Counted from the first letter of the stretch, positions 44,953 through 57,880 are shown. The stretch: DNA of 64,000 nt from Costus lasius (GCA_027563935.2 CM050449.1:85529178-85593177); one strand, 5' to 3'. The notes: a model not told the origin generated them from the sequence alone. A program made the numbers and translations.

Positions 44953-47900
44953 CTAATGGTTGAGAAATCTCAAACCCATATTATTACAGTGCTTCTCATG
45001 CTTCTGCTGCGCCAGAGGCTTGGTAAGCGGGTCAGCCAGATTGTCATCTGTATGAACCTTGCAGATTTTGATCTCACCACGATCAATGATCTCCCGGATC
45101 AAGTGAAACCGTCTCTGTATGTGCTTGGACTTCTGGTGCGACCGTGGTTCCTTTGCTTGTGCGATTGCTCCAGTGTTATCGCAGAAGATAACCAAAGGAT
45201 CTGCACACGAAGGAACAACACCAAGTTCTTGAACGAACTTACGAATCCACACTGCCTCCTTGGATGCTTCCGAGGCTGCAACATACTCGGCTTCTGTTGT
45301 GGAATCAGCAACTATAGATTGTTTGAAACTTTTCCACACCACTGCACCTCCATTCAAGCTAAAAACATAGCCTGATTGCGATCGGAAATCATCCTGGTCA
45401 GATTGGAATGAAGCGTCAGTATATCCTTCAATACTGAGTTCTTCCTGACCACCATACACCAAGAACATATCTTTGGTCCTCCGCAGATATTTTAAAATGT
45501 TCTTGACTGCAATCCAGTGCGCCTGACCTGGATTACTTTGGAATCGACTGGTCACGCTTAACCCGTAAGCGACGTCTGGGCGAGTACACAACATCACATA
45601 CATAATGGACCCAATAGCCGAAGCATAAGGCGTATTGTCCATTTCATCTTTCTCAGTCTGTGTTTATGGACACTGACTCTTTGAAAGATTCAGACCATGT
45701 CTGACTGGAAGATATCCTCTTTTAGAATTCTCTAAATGAAATCTCTCCAGGACTTTATCGATGTAAGTACTTTGGCACAGCCCGAGAAGCCTCTTAGATC
45801 TATCTCTGTAGATCTTCACACCTAATACATAGGCTGCTTCTCCTAGATCTTTCATCTGGAAACATTTTCTTAACCATGCTTTAACAGCATGCAGTTCAGG
45901 AATATCGTTTCCAATGATTAAGATATCATCGACGTAGAGGACTAGGAAAGTAATCACGCTCCCACTAAACCTCTTATATACGCACGGGTCGTCTTCATTC
46001 TTGATGAAACCAAATTCACATATTGATTCATCAAAACGAATATTCCAGCTTCTAGATGCTTGCTTAAGTCCATAAATGGACTTCTTTAACTTGCATATTT
46101 TATGACGATCTGATGGATTAGTGAAACCTTCAGGTTGTGTCATATACACATCCTCATCCAGTTTTCCATTAAGGAAAGCGGTCTTCACATCCATTTGCCA
46201 GATCTCATAATCGTAATATGCTGCTATCGCAAGAATAATCCGAATTGACTTGAACATGGCTACAGGAGAGAAAGTTTCATCATAATCTATCCCGTAGATT
46301 TGTTTGAAACCTTTCGCTACTAGCCTGCCTTTATAGGTAACCACGTTACCATCCATGTCAATCTTCTTCTTGAAGATCCATTTACAGCCTATAGGGATTA
46401 CTCCCGGAGGCGGATCAACCAAATCCCAGACTTGATTATCTGACATGGAGTCCATCTCGGCTCGCATAGCTTCAAGCCATCTAGCTGACTCCGGTCCACT
46501 GACCGCATCCGCATAAGTGAGGGGTTCATCATGATCAATGATGTAGACTCCGTCATAGCGCTCAGGCTGTCGACGGATCCTTCCCGATCTTTGCGGTTCC
46601 CGTGATATCTGAGCCTCAGGTTGTTCAATAACCTGTCCAACTGACTCAGGCTCATCCAACTGTGCTTGACTACTTTGTCCTTCCTCTGGATTCTCATCCA
46701 GCTTTATTTCTCTTCCACTGGCCTCTTGCAGAAGAAATTCCTTCTCAAGAAAAATGGCCGTCCGAGCAACAAATACCTTGTTCTCTTTGGGATCGTAGAA
46801 ATAATAACCCTTAGTTTCCTTAGGGTAACCGACAAAGATGCATTTCTCAGATCTGCTCTCTAGTTTCCCAGAGGCGAGCTTTTTGACATAAGCCTCGCAA
46901 CCCCAGATCTTAATAAATGTCAAGCTCGGCTGTTTCCCATACCATAACTCATATGGAGTCTTTGAAACTGCCTTGGATGGCACTCGGTTTAGTACCTTTG
47001 CAGCTGTTTCCAGTGCAAATCCCCAAAAGGAGTAAGGTAGAGTAGCCTGACTCATCATAGAACGAACCATATCCAGTAAGGTTCTGTTCCTCCTCTCGGA
47101 CACACCATTCCATTGCGGTGTTCCTGGTGGAGTGAGCTGTGAGATAATCCCACACTCCTTCAGATAGTCAGTAAACTCTCGACTTAGGTATTCATCACCT
47201 CGATCTGAACGAAGTGCCTTGATATTCCGGCCTAGCTGATTTTGTACTTCATTTTTGAACTCTTTGAACTTGTCAAAAGATTCACTTTTATGTCTCATTA
47301 GATAGACATAACCATACCTACTGAAATCATCAGTAAAGGTAATGAAGTATGAATAGCCACCTCTGGCATGTTTACTAAATGGCCCACACACATCACTGTG
47401 TATAAGGTCAAGTAAACCTGAAGCCCTTTGACCTTTATGAGGAAAAGGAGCCTTCGTCATTTTACCCATTAAACAAGCTTTGCATGTATCAATCTCCTCA
47501 TAGGAGAATGATCCCAGCAGTCCATGATCATGCAACTGCTTAATGCGTTTCTTGTTAATATGGCCTAAACGACTATGCCATAGCAAGGTGCTGTCATCAG
47601 CATACTTGGCTTTCTTATTATCAATGTTTTGTATAGAACATTCCATGTCCAACATGAATAACCCATTGTTAAATGACCCAGTAGCATAAACAATATTATC
47701 AAGAGAAAGATAACACTTTGAAGTCTTGCATTCAAAGGAAAACCCTTTCCTGACAAGAGCAGGAATAGAGATAATATTCTTGGTAATGCTAGGTACAAAA
47801 TAACAATTGTTCAGTTCTAATACAAGTCCAGATGGCAATGAGATGTAATATTCTCCTACAGCAACAGCAGCAACCCGTGCCCCGTTTCCAACTCGTAGGT

Positions 47901-48111
47901 CCACCTCATGCTGTCCCACCTGTCTTCTTCTCTTGAGTTCCTGTACATTTGAACAAATGTGAACTCCACATGCAGTGTCCAACACCCATGAAATAGAAGA
48001 AGAAGATATCATGACTTCAGTCATAAAAATACCTGAGCCAGAAGCGATGCTTCCCTTCTTGTCTCCTTGGAGCACATTACAGTCCTTTTTTCCAGTGACC
48101 CAGCTGGCCAC
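44953..48111 (-). pseudogene. Element B pol (protease, integrase, RT, RNase H), one nonsense codon
   Basis: Near-complete copia pol in one frame: protease WVLDTACGVHICSN; GAG-pre-integrase HSRLGHINKKR; integrase with CKAC, HSDVCGPF, LRSDRGDEYLSREF and GTPQWNGVSERRNR; RT with GCKWIFKKKIDMDG, DVKTAFLNGKLDEDV and YVDDILIIGND; RNase H with YTDASFQSDQDDF, STTEAEYVAASEA and FCDNTGAIAQAK; ending GLRFLNH. The only stop is TAA at 45664-45666 where element A has a Gln codon (CAA), between RT and RNase H. A truncated pol lacking RNase H is the only possible product. In element A the corresponding region is intact here, but stops lie elsewhere. Confidence 0.93.
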
Positions 48112-48153
48112 AATGGAAACATCTGTTGTCCTTCGACCGCTTAACCTTTTGTT

Positions 48154-48837
48154 TCAGAGCCTTGTTGTAGTTCTTGACAGGGGCTTTGCCCTTCTTCCCC
48201 TTCTCTTGTTCCTGGAAGGAAACATCAAGACAGAGGTTGAAGGCTTTCCCTTTAGAGTCTCCTCTGTAGTCAAGAGCATATTCAGCAACTCTGCCGGAGT
48301 ACAGTCGATCTTGTTCATATTAAAATTAATAATGAACGGATTGAAGGAGGCCGGGAGAGACTGCAGAATAATGTCTACAGCAAGCTCCTGATTGATGGTA
48401 TGCCCTAGTTTCTCTAGAGCCTCTTTGTGCCCAATCATCTTGAGCACGTGAGCTCCCACTGGACTCCCTTCAGCCAGTTTGCTCTGAAAGAAAAGCTTGG
48501 TCAAATTATAGCGTTCAGTCCTCGCCTGTGCAGCATACAGCATCTTGAGGTTTGCTATAATTTCTATAGCAGACATATCCTCATGCTGACGCTGCAGCTG
48601 TGGCGTCATAGACGCTAGCATCAGGCAAGCGACATCAATGCTATCATTGACATGCTTTTCATAGGCTTCCCGAACCGCCCTTGCGGCGTTCGGAGCGGGT
48701 TGAGGCGGTATAGCCGTCTCGAGGACATACAGTTTCCTCTCTGCCTTAAGAACAATCTTAAGGTGTCCGTACCAGTCCGAGAAGTTTGGCCCAGCAAACT
48801 TCTCCCTTTCCAGTAGGGATCGCACATTGAAGCTCAT
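48154..48837 (-). pseudogene. Element B gag, frameshifted before zinc knuckle
   Basis: Starts MSFNVRSLLEREKFAGPNF and is highly similar to element A gag for about 205 residues. A 1-base loss in the Lys-rich stretch (about 48204) shifts the frame to RRGRRAKPLSRTTTRL and a stop at 48154. A 1-base gain in an A run at the zinc knuckle (about 48088) would restore the pol frame, but the stop lies between, so gag and pol are separated and the knuckle (CFHCGQLGH) is lost from both. Confidence 0.88.
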
Positions 48838-50673
48838 GGTGTTCGTTGCTGTAGGAATCTACAACAATGCAAGAACAGCAAGGTCAGTATCAATGTTTAG
48901 AATCAATCCAGGACTTAAGAAAGATTCTTTTCTCACTATTTTATCTGACTGAAAAATCCATTAAAACAGTCCGAAAGAGTAACACTCTTTTAGTGAGATG
49001 GGATCCAGATTTCATACTTGGTCTCCGCGTCCCGCTCAGGCGAGATAAGATGCACAGAGAGTACAAGCACTAATTTCTGGTAGGCAGTCCCTGCCAATCG
49101 CCAACCCGTGCGATTCCCCTTCATCTGGGCAATCCAGCAGACTGTGCCAACTGAGTTGGTACAACACAGTCTCTGATCCCACAGATGGCTGCCTCCATAT
49201 AGCTCACATATGCTCAGTATGTAGCCTACATGGTCAAGCTGACCTGACCTACTCCCTGGACCACCACGTGCTATGCTGAGCAACGAGAAGCGATAAATCC
49301 CTTCCCTGTAACACGCAGGTGTAATCACACACCGTCTGAAGATAGATGGGCGTGCCCACTGAGTGGGTACAACACGGCCCCAACGATAGTCAGAACAGTG
49401 AGGTTTCGCGTCAGAAGGCTATCGTGCTTGATATTTTAACGTTTGGATTTTAACGGTCTTTTATCTTCTTAACTATCATGCAAGCCCTATGGCGATAGCA
49501 GAAGATAAATAAATCATGCAATTCTACTTATTTAAACAATAAAAGAAAGCATGATGATCTTATGTGGTAAACGCCCATTAAGCCTAGGTAAGACCTTAAG
49601 ATAACTTAAGTCTTCACTTGAGCTCTTCATGAGTCATTTGCATCTCAACTGGCCCAGACCAGGGCCCAAGCGCCCATTGCAGCTCAGGTGCGCCCACCAG
49701 GTAATTGCGCCTGTCATAGGGTCGAACCCTAGACCTCCCACCTAGTCAAGCCACTGCTGCATGCGCCTCTGCCATGTGTGCTCTGTGCTCTTGTCTGATT
49801 AAATTACAATTTAATCTATCTAGACAAGATTGACACGCAGGTCAATTACACAATAAATTAATTAAAATGTGATACGCAGATCACAATAAATATTAATTTA
49901 CAATTTAATTCCAGGCTCGCAGGCCCCAGCACAGCACACATTAAATAGGCAGCCCACATAAGATTAAATAAACAAGCATCATGGCATCCAATCAACATGT
50001 GATCCAATACTAAGAAAATAAAATTTTGAAAACCCCTTGGCATCAATTTTATTTTTCTTATGTGCCCTACTACCTTACAACGGTCCATTAATAGGGATCC
50101 ACTCATCAGACCTAGTCAAATCCACTGCCCTTGCATGCACCAAGTCCTAACTGACTTGAGTCGACCCAATGGTCAACCATGCATGCGCTGGGCTGAACAA
50201 CCCTCATGAGTTCTCGCAAGCGGGTGTGACCCCGGGCCTAACTCATGTGTGTTCACTGGTTGTCTCAACCAGACATCGCTACACGCCTGTCTGCAGTCGA
50301 CCTATAGCCACCTCGTGCTTGCGCACAGGTGCCATCTGGTCGACCCATCTAGGCTGTCAGATCGTCTGATCAGACTATTTGGATCTAGACTTGACTGTGA
50401 CTTCAACCCTATCAACCCGTCTAAGGGTTTAAAGTAGGCGCTTATAGATCTAGATGGAGCGCGCAAGATGTTACAAGTTTTTTTAGGTAAAAACAACTTA
50501 CAACATGCGCAACAAAGTAAGAAGCTTTCATCTAAGTTAACATGCGCAACTAGATACTTGTATCTAAGGTAACATGCGCAAACTGAATGAAACTTTCATA
50601 TAGATCTATAACATGTATTAGCATACCCGGATCACAACAAGCAAAAGCAATCATATGAACATGCGAAAACCAT
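48838..50673 (-). other. Element B 5' leader
   Basis: Untranslated leader related to 17019-18797. No conserved reading frame. Confidence 0.6.
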
Positions 50674-50685
50674 CCTCTGATACCA
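50674..50685 (-). promoter_or_regulatory. Element B primer-binding site (tRNA-iMet)
   Basis: Minus strand TGGTATCAGAGG, two bases from the 5' LTR, one base different from the element A site. Confidence 0.88.
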
Positions 50686-50687
50686 AT

Positions 50688-52360
50688 TGAAAGTCCCCTT
50701 CAAGGGGGAGCGAAACCCTTAAGTGGCGCATGTAAATTCTTTTCGACAGCGGAATTAGGGTTTCATAAGGATCTTTTGCATGCCATATGATCAACATCAA
50801 CAGCTTATATAGATGAAAAGGATTCATACCATAGCTATTAGTTCGAATGGCGTCTTGGAAGAAGAGATCGAAAGGGGTCTCCTCCACAAGATGCGCACAC
50901 AAGATGAGAAGTAGCTTTCTTCTTGTCGCTCCTTGTGCTAGCAAGGATCTCCAAGTGCCCCTTGTCGCGTGAAGGAGATTGAGAGAGAGGACCTTGCTGG
51001 CCGAATTTTCCTCTTGGTGTGAAGAGCACCCAAGACGAGAGAGGAAGAGGCTAGAGAGGCGTTCGAACGTGGGAGCGTTTTCCTCTAGCAAAACGCCTTC
51101 CCAAAATAGCAAGTTTTAAGTTCACTTAAAACCTCCTCTTAAACCATCGAAAACTCCTCTTGCCTTTGAACCATACGTTCACATAAGTGAACCGGTTCAA
51201 ATCAATTCAGTTTAGATGCATTTGGTTCAAAGACCAAATCAAACTAGCCCAAGCCTTGGCCTAGATCTCATTGAACCAATGGTTCAAGATCTAACCGTTG
51301 ATCTCTTGATGCTTTTGATCTCACCGATCTAGCATCACTACTCTCGATCGAAGCTTACCGATCTCAAGCCCTAATCAATCAAACATGATCAGACCAGATC
51401 TCACTTACAATCAGAGTTTAAACTCCTTTAAACTGAACCAAAACAATTCAGTCCACACGATCTGACTTAAGTAAGTCATATCATCAAATTGTGCGACCCT
51501 GAGGGTTTCCTTTAAATGTCGGTAACGATAACTTACGTTATCACGATCAGTGAGGGGTATCTAGCAACACATCACTGTCTCCCGATATAAAGGAAAGAGT
51601 CTTCCAAGACTACACCCAAACCACAGCACAAGTGTGAATCCACTTCGCGAGGCATACATGTTTCCTTTGCCACTGGATGTTCTTATTGGACAAGCGTGTC
51701 AAGCTTGTAACTCCAATATGATGAGCATGATTAGATCAGATGATCATAGTCACCTGGGTATGGCCATACACTTTCTCAATCATCTCATTCAGGGGGGCCC
51801 CTTTAGAACATCACACTCCAATCAAGGAGACGGCAATCCTATATCTATCACTAGTGTCCTAACCTGACTCATGATCATTATCCAAGATAGTCTATAACCA
51901 TTATGTTTCAAATGATATTGAACTACCTCAAAACAATGACAATCATCATTTAGAAACACAAGTGATCTCAAGTCAGAGGACATGTGCCACTTGTTGCAAA
52001 CAAGGATTATTCACATTGTGACAAGCAATTGAATATCCTAGTAGGGTCTGTCCAGTACATCCAATGTACCCATGAGTCTACATCTTATTCCATGCTCGAA
52101 GCATCCTATACGATTAGAACACATATTAGTCTCAATCATATCAAGGCTGTCTCATGTTCACCAAGATATCTCGACTAAGGACATTACAGCATGTCAGCCA
52201 AGCTGAACAGCATTGAGACATTATTCAGAAGCACACTTATTGCAGCAGACAATGTAACAAACTGAATAACAACCATTGCCTTTATAAACATAAGAGTTTA
52301 TACATGATACTGAAAGAATCCCAAGGCCTCAAACATTAGCCTTAAGGGCATACCCCAACA
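50688..52360 (-). repeat. Element B 5' LTR
   Basis: 1673 bp, pairs with 43260-44932; the downstream GCTTT duplication fixes its end. Confidence 0.92.
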
Positions 52361-54247
52361 GCTTTGTATCTTTCAATAGTCCCATCAGCATGGGGCTTTA
52401 GACGAAAAATCCATTTGCACCCAATAACATTCATGGAAGTATGTCATGGAACCAGGGTCCAAGTTCTATTGCGAAGAAGTGCATCAAATTCAGATGCCAT
52501 AGCAGCCCTCCATTCTGGATCTTTTGAGGCTTGAGTAAAACATGTGGGTTAACAATTGTTTTAGTATGGAGTAGAGCCAAAGGTAGAGGATGTTTGCTAT
52601 GAGTTCTTGCTTGAAGAGTTATACGCTCAGTTTCTCTATAAATATCACTGAAGGCTTTGGTGCGCCGAGATGGGGTATCAGAACTAGGAGAGGAAATCAA
52701 ATCTTCTAATGGAATGCATTGAGATGATAGTTCAGAAGAAGGGGAAAGAATTGGTTCTTCCAAGGATATATCTGCAACTGAATTGACATTCTCCTGCCCA
52801 ATTGGTCTTGATGAAGTTGAATCCCCACTTGAATTATTTAAAGAGTGGGGAGCGGCGCCGAGAATGCCCCAATAATTTGAGGAGAGTGGAGTAAGATAAG
52901 TACCCTTAGATGTAGGAGAACCTGGTGTCCTGGGCTGAGCAAAAGGAAATAATTTTTCATTAAAAGCAACATGTCGAGAGATATAAATTTGACCAGTTGG
53001 AACATGAAGACAGCGGTAACCATGGTGCATAGTACTATACCTAATAAAAACACATAATTCAGAACATGGGTGAAGTTTGTGTGTGGTATAGGGGCGAAGC
53101 TAAGGATAGCATGCGCAACCAAAAATTTGAAGGAATTTATAATCTGGTGGGTGTTTGTATAGTTTTTCCAGTGGAGTTTGATTGTGAATGAGAGGAGTTG
53201 GAATCCGATTAATGAGATAGACTGTTGTAGTAACAGCATCATCCCAATGCTTAGTAGGGATCGTGGCATGTTCTAAAAGCGCAAGGGCAGTTTCAATAAT
53301 GTGGCGATGTTTTCGTTCAGCAGTTCCATTTTGTTCAGGTGTATGAGGACATGAGATGTGATGAGTAATACCATGAGCGATGAGATGTTTATGAAGAGCT
53401 TGATATTCGCTGCCCCAATTAGAATGAACACTTAAAATTTTTTGATCGAAGAACCACTCAACATGTTTCTGGAAGTTGCAAAATATGTCTAGAAGATCCG
53501 ATTTTGTTTTCATTAAGAAAAGCCATGTAAATTTGTTGTAATGATCAACAAAAGAGGCATAATAAGAGTAACCATGATAAGATAAAATAGGTGTTGGACC
53601 CAGATATCAGAGTGACTAATTTCTAAAGGAAATATAGATTTATGCATAGAAGAAGAAAATGGGAGTTTATGACTCTTTGCTTGCATACAAGCATTACAAG
53701 ATGTAGAAATAGACACATTTATGGTAGGTAATCCATAACGAGCTATTATTTGAGTGACAAGTCGAAGAGAAGGATGATCGAGGCGAGCATGCCAAGATGA
53801 TGCGATGGTGCGTTCCCCAAGGAAGATAGCTTTTGACTTTGGTGGAATGTGATAAAGGCCATTTCTAATTCCTCTGCGAAGAAGAGTGCATCCCGTGGTC
53901 CGATCCTTTACAAAACATTCATTAGGATGGAATTCAAAAAACACATTATTCTCCTGTGTAAAGCGACGAACAGATAATAAATGTTTAGTAATAGAAGGAA
54001 CGTGGAGGACATTGCACATTTTAAAGGAGTGATTAGATGAAGAGAACAATGTGTTTCCAATATGGGTAATATGCAAACCTGTCCCATTGCTGATTTGTAC
54101 CGTGTCAGGACCATTGTAGGGAATTGTTTCTTGTAGATTGTTGAAATCTGGAGTAACATGATGTGTTGCTCTGGAATCTGGATACCATTCGGAGGATGCT
54201 AGATGTTCATTGGTCGATAGATGAGGAGGATAACTTGGAGCAGTCAT
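52361..54247 (-). pseudogene. Copia II pol first part: protease, integrase, RT start
   Basis: Protease region SEWYPDSRATHHVTPD (active-site Gly is Arg); GAG-pre-integrase SSWHARLDHPSLRLV with CNACMQAKSHKLPF and HSDIW; a frame change near 53590; integrase continuing HSNWGSEY and PHTPEQNGTAERKHR; then the linker (52431-53030) and RT start [19 protein letters not shown]. It breaks at the element B insertion. Frame changes near 53513 and 53030 and several stops make it nonfunctional. Confidence 0.87.
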
Positions 54248-54249
54248 AG

Positions 54250-55119
54250 AATAGACACCTGGTTGTGACCGTGGCTTTGTGTGTTGTTGTCTTGAAGAAC
54301 CTCCATAGTTGGTATCAAATCTTTTATTACAATCACGAGCAGAATGTCCTGGAATAAAACAGATTTGACAATTTACTTGACCACGGCCTCTACCACGACC
54401 ATGACCACGGTTGTTATAGTAGTTTCGACCACCTTGTTTATATTAACGTTGATGATTAGTATGGTGGACAAAGGGTGATATAAGGTCAGGAGTTTTCATT
54501 TGTAAGAACTGTTCATAAGATGAGAGCATCCCAAGGACCTCTTCTAAAGTAAGATCATCAGCATGAGTAATAATACTTGGCACAAAGTTGTCATATGAGT
54601 GACTCAAACCATGGATTACATGCATAATAAGATTAGCATCAGATATAGGATGACCAATTGTATGAAGATTATTAGCAATGTATTTTATTTTCTGCATATA
54701 AATCATATATGGAATCACTCCCCCGTTGTAGCATTTGTAATTGAGTCTTAAGTTGAAGAATTCTGGCACGAGAGTGTGATTGAAAGGCTTTACCGAGAGC
54801 ATCCCATATAGCTTTTGAAGAGTCAAGACCAACTACAATGGGAAAAACCCCTTATGTTAGAGTAGAGTTAATCCACGTTAATACTAATTGGTCTTTGGTT
54901 ACCCATGAAGGCAGGATCATTGGGGGAAGGGGCTGAATCAGTGCCATCAATAATTCCTAATAATCCATGTGTTCTAAGTAATGGAATAAACAGAGTTTTT
55001 CATAGTAAATAATTGTCATTCATCAATTTTAACGGTAAGAAAGGAACACCGCTTAGAGGAATATGCATGGGCAAAGATCCACCAGATTGTTTAGCAGAAG
55101 AACTAATTTCATAATCCAT
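54250..55119 (-). pseudogene. Copia II gag with zinc knuckle
   Basis: Starts MDYEISSSAKQSGGSLPMHI at 55119, with an early TGA (NDNYLL-stop). The later part reads IGHPISDANLIMHVIHGLS and DNFVPSIITHADDLTLEEVL. RG repeats (RGHGRGRGRG) and a CCHC knuckle CQICFIPGHSARDC follow near 54330-54390. Several stops. Same family as copia I gag. Confidence 0.82.
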
Positions 55120-55573
55120 GAAAAAATCTGACTAATAAAGGAATGTGAATAACTCACAGTAGATTGATCCTGCAACTATCTTCAGGAGAATAACTCACGG
55201 AAGCGACCGAGAGAAGAACACCACGATATTTTTCAGAAACGTCCGAAAGAAAATTTTGATTCCAAAGATCCAGATGGCAGATGGGTAGATTCCTTCGACA
55301 AAGACCATGCTCGAGTGAGGAGAAGGCACAGCTCGAGTTTAGGAGCAATCCGTGCTCTAGATCTTCGCTACCGATGGTGGAGCAACTATCGGCGATATCG
55401 GGCTCCGCTAATAACGTCCACCTAGAAAGCAAAGCGGCAGGAGTAGGAATCCAAGAGGGCACTCGGTTGAAGAACTGAATCTGGAGTAGTCGGAGAGAGG
55501 ATGTGGCGCATAACTCTGACAGGGGCAGAGAGGGCAGCGCACCTAATGGATCTTGGAGAAGAAAAAAATTGTT

Positions 55574-55585
55574 GGCTCTGATACC
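55574..55585 (-). promoter_or_regulatory. Copia II primer-binding site
   Basis: Minus strand TGGTATCAGAGC immediately inside the 5' LTR. Confidence 0.88.
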
Positions 55586-55586
55586 A

Positions 55587-55882
55587 TGTTAGAGCAATAA
55601 AGAAACAGAGATGACAGATGACAAAGAAGGTTAGAGCAATGAAGAAACAGAGATGACAGAGAAGCCAATCCTTTGTTATTTCTCTCTTGTGTTTCTATTC
55701 GTTGTACATCGGTTCTTTTACACAAGATTAGAATGTAAATATAAAGTAAGAATTTGTACAAGGAAAGAATAAAATTAGAAATTGTAACGTTAATACGATT
55801 TTGATTTGATCTAACCCGGATTCTTTGCCCTTTGATTGTGTGCTTCATTTGATGAGAGAATCTCTTGATAGTTCTTCTTATA
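55587..55882 (-). repeat. Copia II 5' LTR
   Basis: 296 bp, pairs with 41628-41915, carrying the same 35-bp tandem duplication with an extra 8 bases (GATGACA duplicated) near 55610. Confidence 0.88.
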
Positions 55883-55946
55883 GGTGCGTTTGCCCTGCGA
55901 TGCATACAAAGTTGCCATCGATGTCCCAGTAAGTATTCGAACATAT
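55883..55946 (-). pseudogene. Copy 1 exon 5, upstream part
   Basis: Begins after acceptor GGATAG (DMFEYL) and, after a 1-base insertion relative to copy 2, reads DGNFVCIAGQTH before being cut by copia II at 55882. It continues at 41627. Confidence 0.85.
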
Positions 55947-56030
55947 CTATCCATGAAAACTTTTTATCGTTCGGGGAAGGAAAAATGAATACTAGTGGAA
56001 AGATGTTGGCAATGGGAAACGAAATTAAAC

Positions 56031-56119
56031 CTAAGGAGATAGGGAGCACCATGCACGTGTTGTCAAGGTCGGGAACTCGAGTCTCTCTCCCCCACGATAT
56101 GCCCCGTGTCCCCATGTTT
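56031..56119 (-). pseudogene. Copy 1 exon 4 with altered DxDD motif
   Basis: Reads RNMGTRGISWGR, then PDLDNTCMVL. The class II acid motif DxDD is DLDN at 56059-56070. About 24 bases present in copy 2 (coding RLIRLHGY) are missing before PIS. Splice sites CTCCAG/A and G/GTTTAA match copy 2. Confidence 0.85.
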
Positions 56120-56193
56120 CTGGAGATGAAAGATTTGGTCTTTAACAAACAAGCTACAGGTGGATGAAGCAATATGTATTTGATCCATTGTAT

Positions 56194-56314
56194 CTGTAAA
56201 TATAGTCAAGCGTATCGATGATTTCTTTAGTGAAGTGATGGCTTATCCCAAGCCTCTCAATGGTGTCAATGACCCACATGCGTTCAAAGAGGTCGATTGG
56301 ATACTGGCATGGTG
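56194..56314 (-). pseudogene. Copy 1 exon 3
   Basis: Reads [20 protein letters not shown], then [20 protein letters not shown], the conserved YPVDLFEHLW block. Acceptor TTCAG is intact. The donor is ATACAA where copy 2 has GTACAG, so splicing should fail. Copia I lies 58 bases upstream in the preceding intron. Confidence 0.88.
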
Positions 56315-56372
56315 CTGAAGACCAATTGACGGTGACGAATTAGTAAATAATTTTTTATTTTTTTCGTGATAA

Positions 56373-56628
56373 TTGTTAACGATAATGACAGTAAGAATTG
56401 ATATTGTTTCCAAAATCAATCCTTACCATATTCAGCAAGAACGAGCGCAATCATGGACAATCTACACGATTGCAATTTCTTCTTATTTAGCAATAGAATT
56501 ATATTCATACACAATTAAAGGGATTGATTTCATCGATGTAACATTATAAATTGTATTCTTTCCCGAGTGTAAATACAACAACGATTAGTTTCTTCTCTGT
56601 TCTTCTGTGTCTCTCTTCAATCTTATTA
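56373..56628 (+). repeat. Copia I 5' LTR
   Basis: 256 bp, TGTTAACGATAATGACAG to TCTTATTA; contains TATAAATTGTATTC near 56547, a plausible TATA region. Confidence 0.88.
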
Positions 56629-56640
56629 TGGTTTCAGAAC
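56629..56640 (+). promoter_or_regulatory. Copia I primer-binding site
   Basis: TGGTTTCAGAAC, two mismatches from TGGTATCAGAGC, directly after the 5' LTR. Confidence 0.75.
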
Positions 56641-56996
56641 TATTGATCCTCACGATCAATTAGTTCTTTCACGGTTTCTTTTTTTTTCTCTACAATTGCT
56701 GCAGTGAGAAACATACGAACGCTACCTTGCTGTACGCATCTCATCTGCGTTGTTATCCACTCATCCCCGCCACGCTCTAGCCTGGTCGCCGGCGCTTGCA
56801 CCTGTACCGCCGTGAGCGGCCACAAGCTCCCGAAGGCCTCGTAGACCATGAAAACCTGCATGCGTTAACTGTTCATACACGCATGCCCCAAGTCTTCCAG
56901 CCTGCACGCGTCCAAACGAACGTTTGCTCGCTTGATTGCGACGTTCGTCTGCATGCATCTACATAGTTCGGCTGTCTCCTTCATCATACATTACTA

Positions 56997-57880
56997 ATGT
57001 CTGAAGTCAACTCCAGCAATCTTCATCCTATGACACCGAGCGATGCAATAAATCTCTCCTTCAATCTGATGACAGGCGGTATATCTTTTCAACCAATTAA
57101 GTTAACTCGTGATAATTTTTTACTTTGGAAATCACAACTTATGCCCATATTACGATTTCATAACTTGATTAATATTGTTGATGGCACAAGCTTATGTCCT
57201 TCACATGAAGATCCAAATTATCATAGTTGGATCAAACAGGATCAAATAGTATTGACATGGATCATGTCAACAATTTCTGAATCGGTTCTTCCACTTACTG
57301 TTGGTCTTGATTCTTCTCATGTTGTATGAGAAGCTTTAACTCGAGCATTTTCCTCACATTCAAGGGCTCGTATCCTTCAGTTAAAAGCCCAATTACAATC
57401 AATTCAGAGAGGCGATGGTTCTATTGACAATTATATGCAAAATATTAAGAATGTCACTAATAATCTTGCAGCAATTGGTCATCCTATTTCAGAACTTGAT
57501 CTTCTTATGTATGTTTTTGCTAGTTTGGGGCCTTCATATGACAACTTTATTCCTGCTATTACAACTCGTTTAAAAGACTTTACTAAGGAACAGGTTCATG
57601 GGATACTTTCCTCTCACGAACACCTTCTACAATTACAGACTATGTGCCAATCTGATACTATCTTTCCTACTATCAACACGACAACTTCCTCCAATCAAGG
57701 ACGCCATTATAATCGAGGTGGTTTTGGACATGGTCGAGGTCGTGGCCGTGGACGCCATCACGGATGATGCCAAATATGTCTTACTATAGGTCATTATGCT
57801 CATCAATGCTATTAGCGATTTGATACAAATTTTACTGGTGGTTTTTCTCAAACTAATCCAACAAGGCACTCCTTCAATAA
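56997..57880 (+). pseudogene. Copia I gag with zinc knuckle
   Basis: Starts MSEVNSSNLHPMTPSDAINL, with KLTRDNFLLWKSQLMPIL (Gag core). TGA at 57327 and another after RGRGRGRHHG interrupt the frame. The knuckle CQICLTIGHYAHQC follows at about 57770-57812, with a further stop just after it. Role: RNA packaging in intact relatives. Confidence 0.85.

Larger units (their letters stand above)
43260..52360 (-). mobile_element. Copia element B, full length, long LTRs
   Basis: 9101-bp minus-strand Ty1/copia element, sister of element A, with LTRs of exactly equal length (1673 bp: 43260-44932 and 50688-52360) and target duplication GCTTT (43255-43259 and 52361-52365). It is inserted in the RT region of copia II. 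About ten LTR differences were noticed by eye, so the insertion is recent. Leader 48838-50673, gag 48154-48837, pol 44953-48111. Confidence 0.95.
41628..55882 (-). mobile_element. Copia II, minus strand, split by element B
   Basis: Ty1/copia element with LTRs 41628-41915 and 55587-55882, about 5.2 kb once element B (9.1 kb plus duplication) is removed. It sits within exon 5 of the diterpene synthase pseudogene. No 5-bp target duplication is visible and about nine host bases are missing at the junction. The family is close to copia I. Coding parts: gag 54250-55119, pol first part 52361-54247, pol second part 41930-43259. Confidence 0.88.
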
